In this document: piece by piece, positions 61,961 through 64,000 of the stretch
Position numbering within the stretch: position 1 is the stretch's first letter
Layout: every line of letters begins with the position of its first letter
Assembly (NCBI GenBank): GCA_023105745.1
Contig: JALGQZ010000016.1
Coordinates: 26,529,154 to 26,593,153 of the forward strand
Reading direction: 5' to 3'
Origin: Austropuccinia psidii
Lineage: Eukaryota; Basidiomycota; Pucciniomycetes; Pucciniales; Sphaerophragmiaceae
Length of the DNA stretch: 64,000 nt
Notes under the pieces: generated by a model
Database searches by the model: none
What the model saw: only the letters and a program-made list of their open reading frames with translations
Told to the model about the DNA's origin: nothing
Translations under genes and position numbers: made by a program

Positions 61961-62597
61961 CATGAAGGGAAAATTAAAAAATAAATAAAAAACCAAACAA
62001 AAACTCATGTAAATAAAATTCCAAGATTGGCAGGCCTAATTTTTGATGAAAGCAAGTTTCTCCACATGAATTCTGAAAGATTGATCTCTAATACATAAGA
62101 GTATTTCGGCCTCCTGTAAAGACCCTTGGATTAGGTAATTGAGGCAGGTATTCTAAGATATCTTCCAGACATGACAAAGAATTTTGGCAAAATTGATTAC
62201 TGTGAATTCCAAAACTTGAGGATGTTCATCTTTTTTGTCTTTGGTTGTTTTTCAAAGAAGTATTGTACCTCATTTTTCAAGGTTCTGAGTTCAAGAGATC
62301 AGGTTGGATACATCTTTGTTGTAAAACATTTTCTAGTTGGATTTCCATTTTCCAAGCTTAGAAAAACTTGTTCTAAGGACACCATTGTTTTTATTTCATT
62401 TAAATTAAATTGGAAATTTTCATTCAAAATTGTCATAAATCCATTGCATCAAGCCCCATTTTTGGCAAAAGTCATCTTGTTAGTAGTAAAGAGTTTTAGC
62501 TTCAAGTGTGGGTCAATTATTGTAGTATATATTTTGGGAGTATTCCTCAGAATAACTTTAATATATTTGGATAGCTTCTCCATCATTGCTTTGAGCC
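61961..62597 (-). pseudogene. hAT transposase remnant 3 (C-terminal part)
   Basis: Minus strand, right to left: KAMMEKLSKYIKVILRNTP, YTTIIDPHLKLKLF (the LDP-like block), then the dimerisation domain NEVQYFFEKQP, MNILKFWNSQ, SGRYLRIPASIT and a basic end. At least three in-frame stops. The N-terminal part is cut off at 62597 by the LTR that follows. The longest plus-strand frame here (62171-62602) is its antisense shadow. Confidence 0.75.
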
Positions 62598-63389
62598 TGT
62601 GAGATATGTATGACATACCCATAAGGCCACAAATAACATTTTATGCAGTTGATTTGGTCTTGAACAGACTCATCTATTGGATTTGGAATAAAAAATAACA
62701 AAAATTAAGTATAAAGTTTTTGGATAAACAAAGTTATTATTATTATGTCATTTTTCGATTCTACCCCAAAAATAACCTAGGGTAGACCCATAGGGTGTTA
62801 TACCCAAAAATGATTATTTTTTATGTTATGAGAAGAATTAAGAATCTCAAAGTACAATTGAAATTTTTTAAATATTTTTTAAAATTGTTAAATTTAACCT
62901 TAAATAAGCTTAAATTGAAAGTGGCATAAGGTTTATGCAACCTTACCAAAATTTTAGTTAAAATTGTGGTGTTGTGTATATTTACTGAATTGGCTAAGGG
63001 TTTGCCATACAGAATTCAAACCCTGTGTGAGCTCAATATACAATGTTTTAAGGCCATAGTATGCTTTTATATAAATAAAAGTGAAAAATCCACACAGAAA
63101 AGTGGGACAAAGGAAAAAGACCAAACAGAGCTGGGGTACCCAGATTTTTGGATATTCAAGGATTCAATTAAGGTTGTCCAACTCTATTGCAGGATTTTCA
63201 ACCTTCTTTGAGCTTTAATATTAAACTTTGATCAAACATTAGAGTTTGAACTTGTTCCATCCCAATTCAGACAGGAATTTCAAGATGCCAAAGTTTAAAT
63301 CCCAATATGAAAGCTTGAAATCAAGGTTTAAGAACTTTCAAAGCTTAAATAAGGTTAGAAACTTAAAGGTACAAGTATCAAAACCTTAT
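62598..63389 (+). repeat. Old lineage-1-like LTR fragment
   Basis: It starts TGTGAGATATGTATGACATACCC, like the D LTR start. Further collinear blocks include CCTAGGGTAGACCCATAGGG (near 62777) and GGGACAAAGG...GGGGTACCCAG (near 63105). It is interrupted at 63390. Confidence 0.7.
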
Positions 63390-64000
63390 TTTCAGCCTGT
63401 GACTCAAAACCAGGGCACAAGCATGATAGCCAAATACCATAAACCATTGGTGGAGCAAAATACCACCAAAACATGGATCTAAGGTAAACCACATCAAAAT
63501 TAATTAAAATAAGAGGAAAATCACCTGTTTTCAAATATTAAAGTCCCATCATCAGGGAACAAAGAATAACCAAGTTGTTCCCACTTGAAGAAGTTGCTGA
63601 GAATAAACCTTCATTTTCACCTCTCATATGTAATCCAGAGAAAGAGGCTTAACCACAGCAAATGGGTTATCAAATTGAAGGTCTGTGTCAGGGATATCCA
63701 ATGGTACTAGCCAAATTGAGCTCAAACCAAAACTACAGAATTTATGACTAAAATAAGGTCAAATAAGGGTGAATAAAATATTCACCTCCCATCTAGCTTC
63801 TACAGTCTTAGTGTGAGAGACCTAGTGTGGCATCATTTTGGAAAGAGAAAAATCAGGGCTATCTTATGGTGCCATTCATTTCCCCATATCCCTTCTAGAA
63901 CAAAAGGTATGGGACAAAAAAGTTCCATACAGATATTGAGAAAATCATATATCTGGACAACAAAAATTGAACATGGTATAGCTTTGCCATATTTAATTTT
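63390..64000 (+). repeat. Start of a lineage-2-like LTR, cut by window end
   Basis: TTCAGCCTGTGACTCAAAAC and the following 600 bp match the reverse complement of the outer ends of the B and E LTRs. The remainder is outside the window. Confidence 0.8.

Noticed and set aside
62171..62602. 143-codon plus-strand frame
   Set aside because: Hydrophobic Phe/Ile/Leu-rich antisense of hAT remnant 3, whose minus-strand reading has clear domain motifs.

Overview
The window is retrotransposon-dominated fungal DNA. It is AT-rich, and about 80% of it is Ty3/gypsy LTR retrotransposon sequence of two related lineages. The remainder is decayed hAT and copia-like remnants and anonymous AT-rich spacer. I see no intact host gene, rRNA, tRNA or CRISPR. 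The gag-pol style (chromodomain-type C-terminus, very large LTRs) and the strong CpG loss suggest a rust fungus (Pucciniales), most likely Austropuccinia psidii. That is recognition from memory, not a database match.

Layout. 1-7756: a decayed plus-strand gypsy copy (element A, lineage 1) with its 3' LTR, inserted in a copia-like gag remnant (7757-8350). 8351-15642: old spacer with two hAT transposase remnants, plus strand at 9.7-11.6 kb and minus strand at 12.6-14.65 kb. 15643-58372: one nested stack. The oldest layer is a solo LTR (G). Element C (minus strand, lineage 2) inserted near its end. C was then hit four times: by E (minus, 17071-28100) in its 3' LTR, by a 723-bp solo LTR in its chromodomain region, by B (minus, 33902-43585) in its gag/protease region, and by D (plus, 46235-56506) in its 5' leader. 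E was itself hit by solo LTR H. Six insertions (B, D, E, H, the 723-bp LTR and a solo lineage-1 LTR at 59401-61298) have perfect 5-bp target duplications. C and G have duplications with one mismatch. 61304-64000 holds a third hAT remnant, an old lineage-1-like LTR, and the start of a lineage-2-like LTR.

B is complete: two 1431-bp LTRs, primer site, polypurine tract, and a single 1951-codon Gag-Pol frame with every catalytic motif. D is nearly complete, with 1924-bp LTRs about 0.6% different by eye, but has a one-base deletion and a nonsense codon in reverse transcriptase. A, C and E are dead.

The most interesting signal is at the 5' end of both lineages. A second reading frame fully overlaps the low-complexity N-terminus of Gag and is conserved between B and D as a Trp-containing domain, basic linker and terminal helix. 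In both, candidate splice signals of identical phase would join an AUG-less upstream frame (ORF0) to it, removing an intron that contains the Gag-Pol start codon. The transcript leader of D has no ATG for about 1.2 kb while the LTR just upstream has about 28. This suggests a splicing switch between Gag-Pol and a separate accessory protein.
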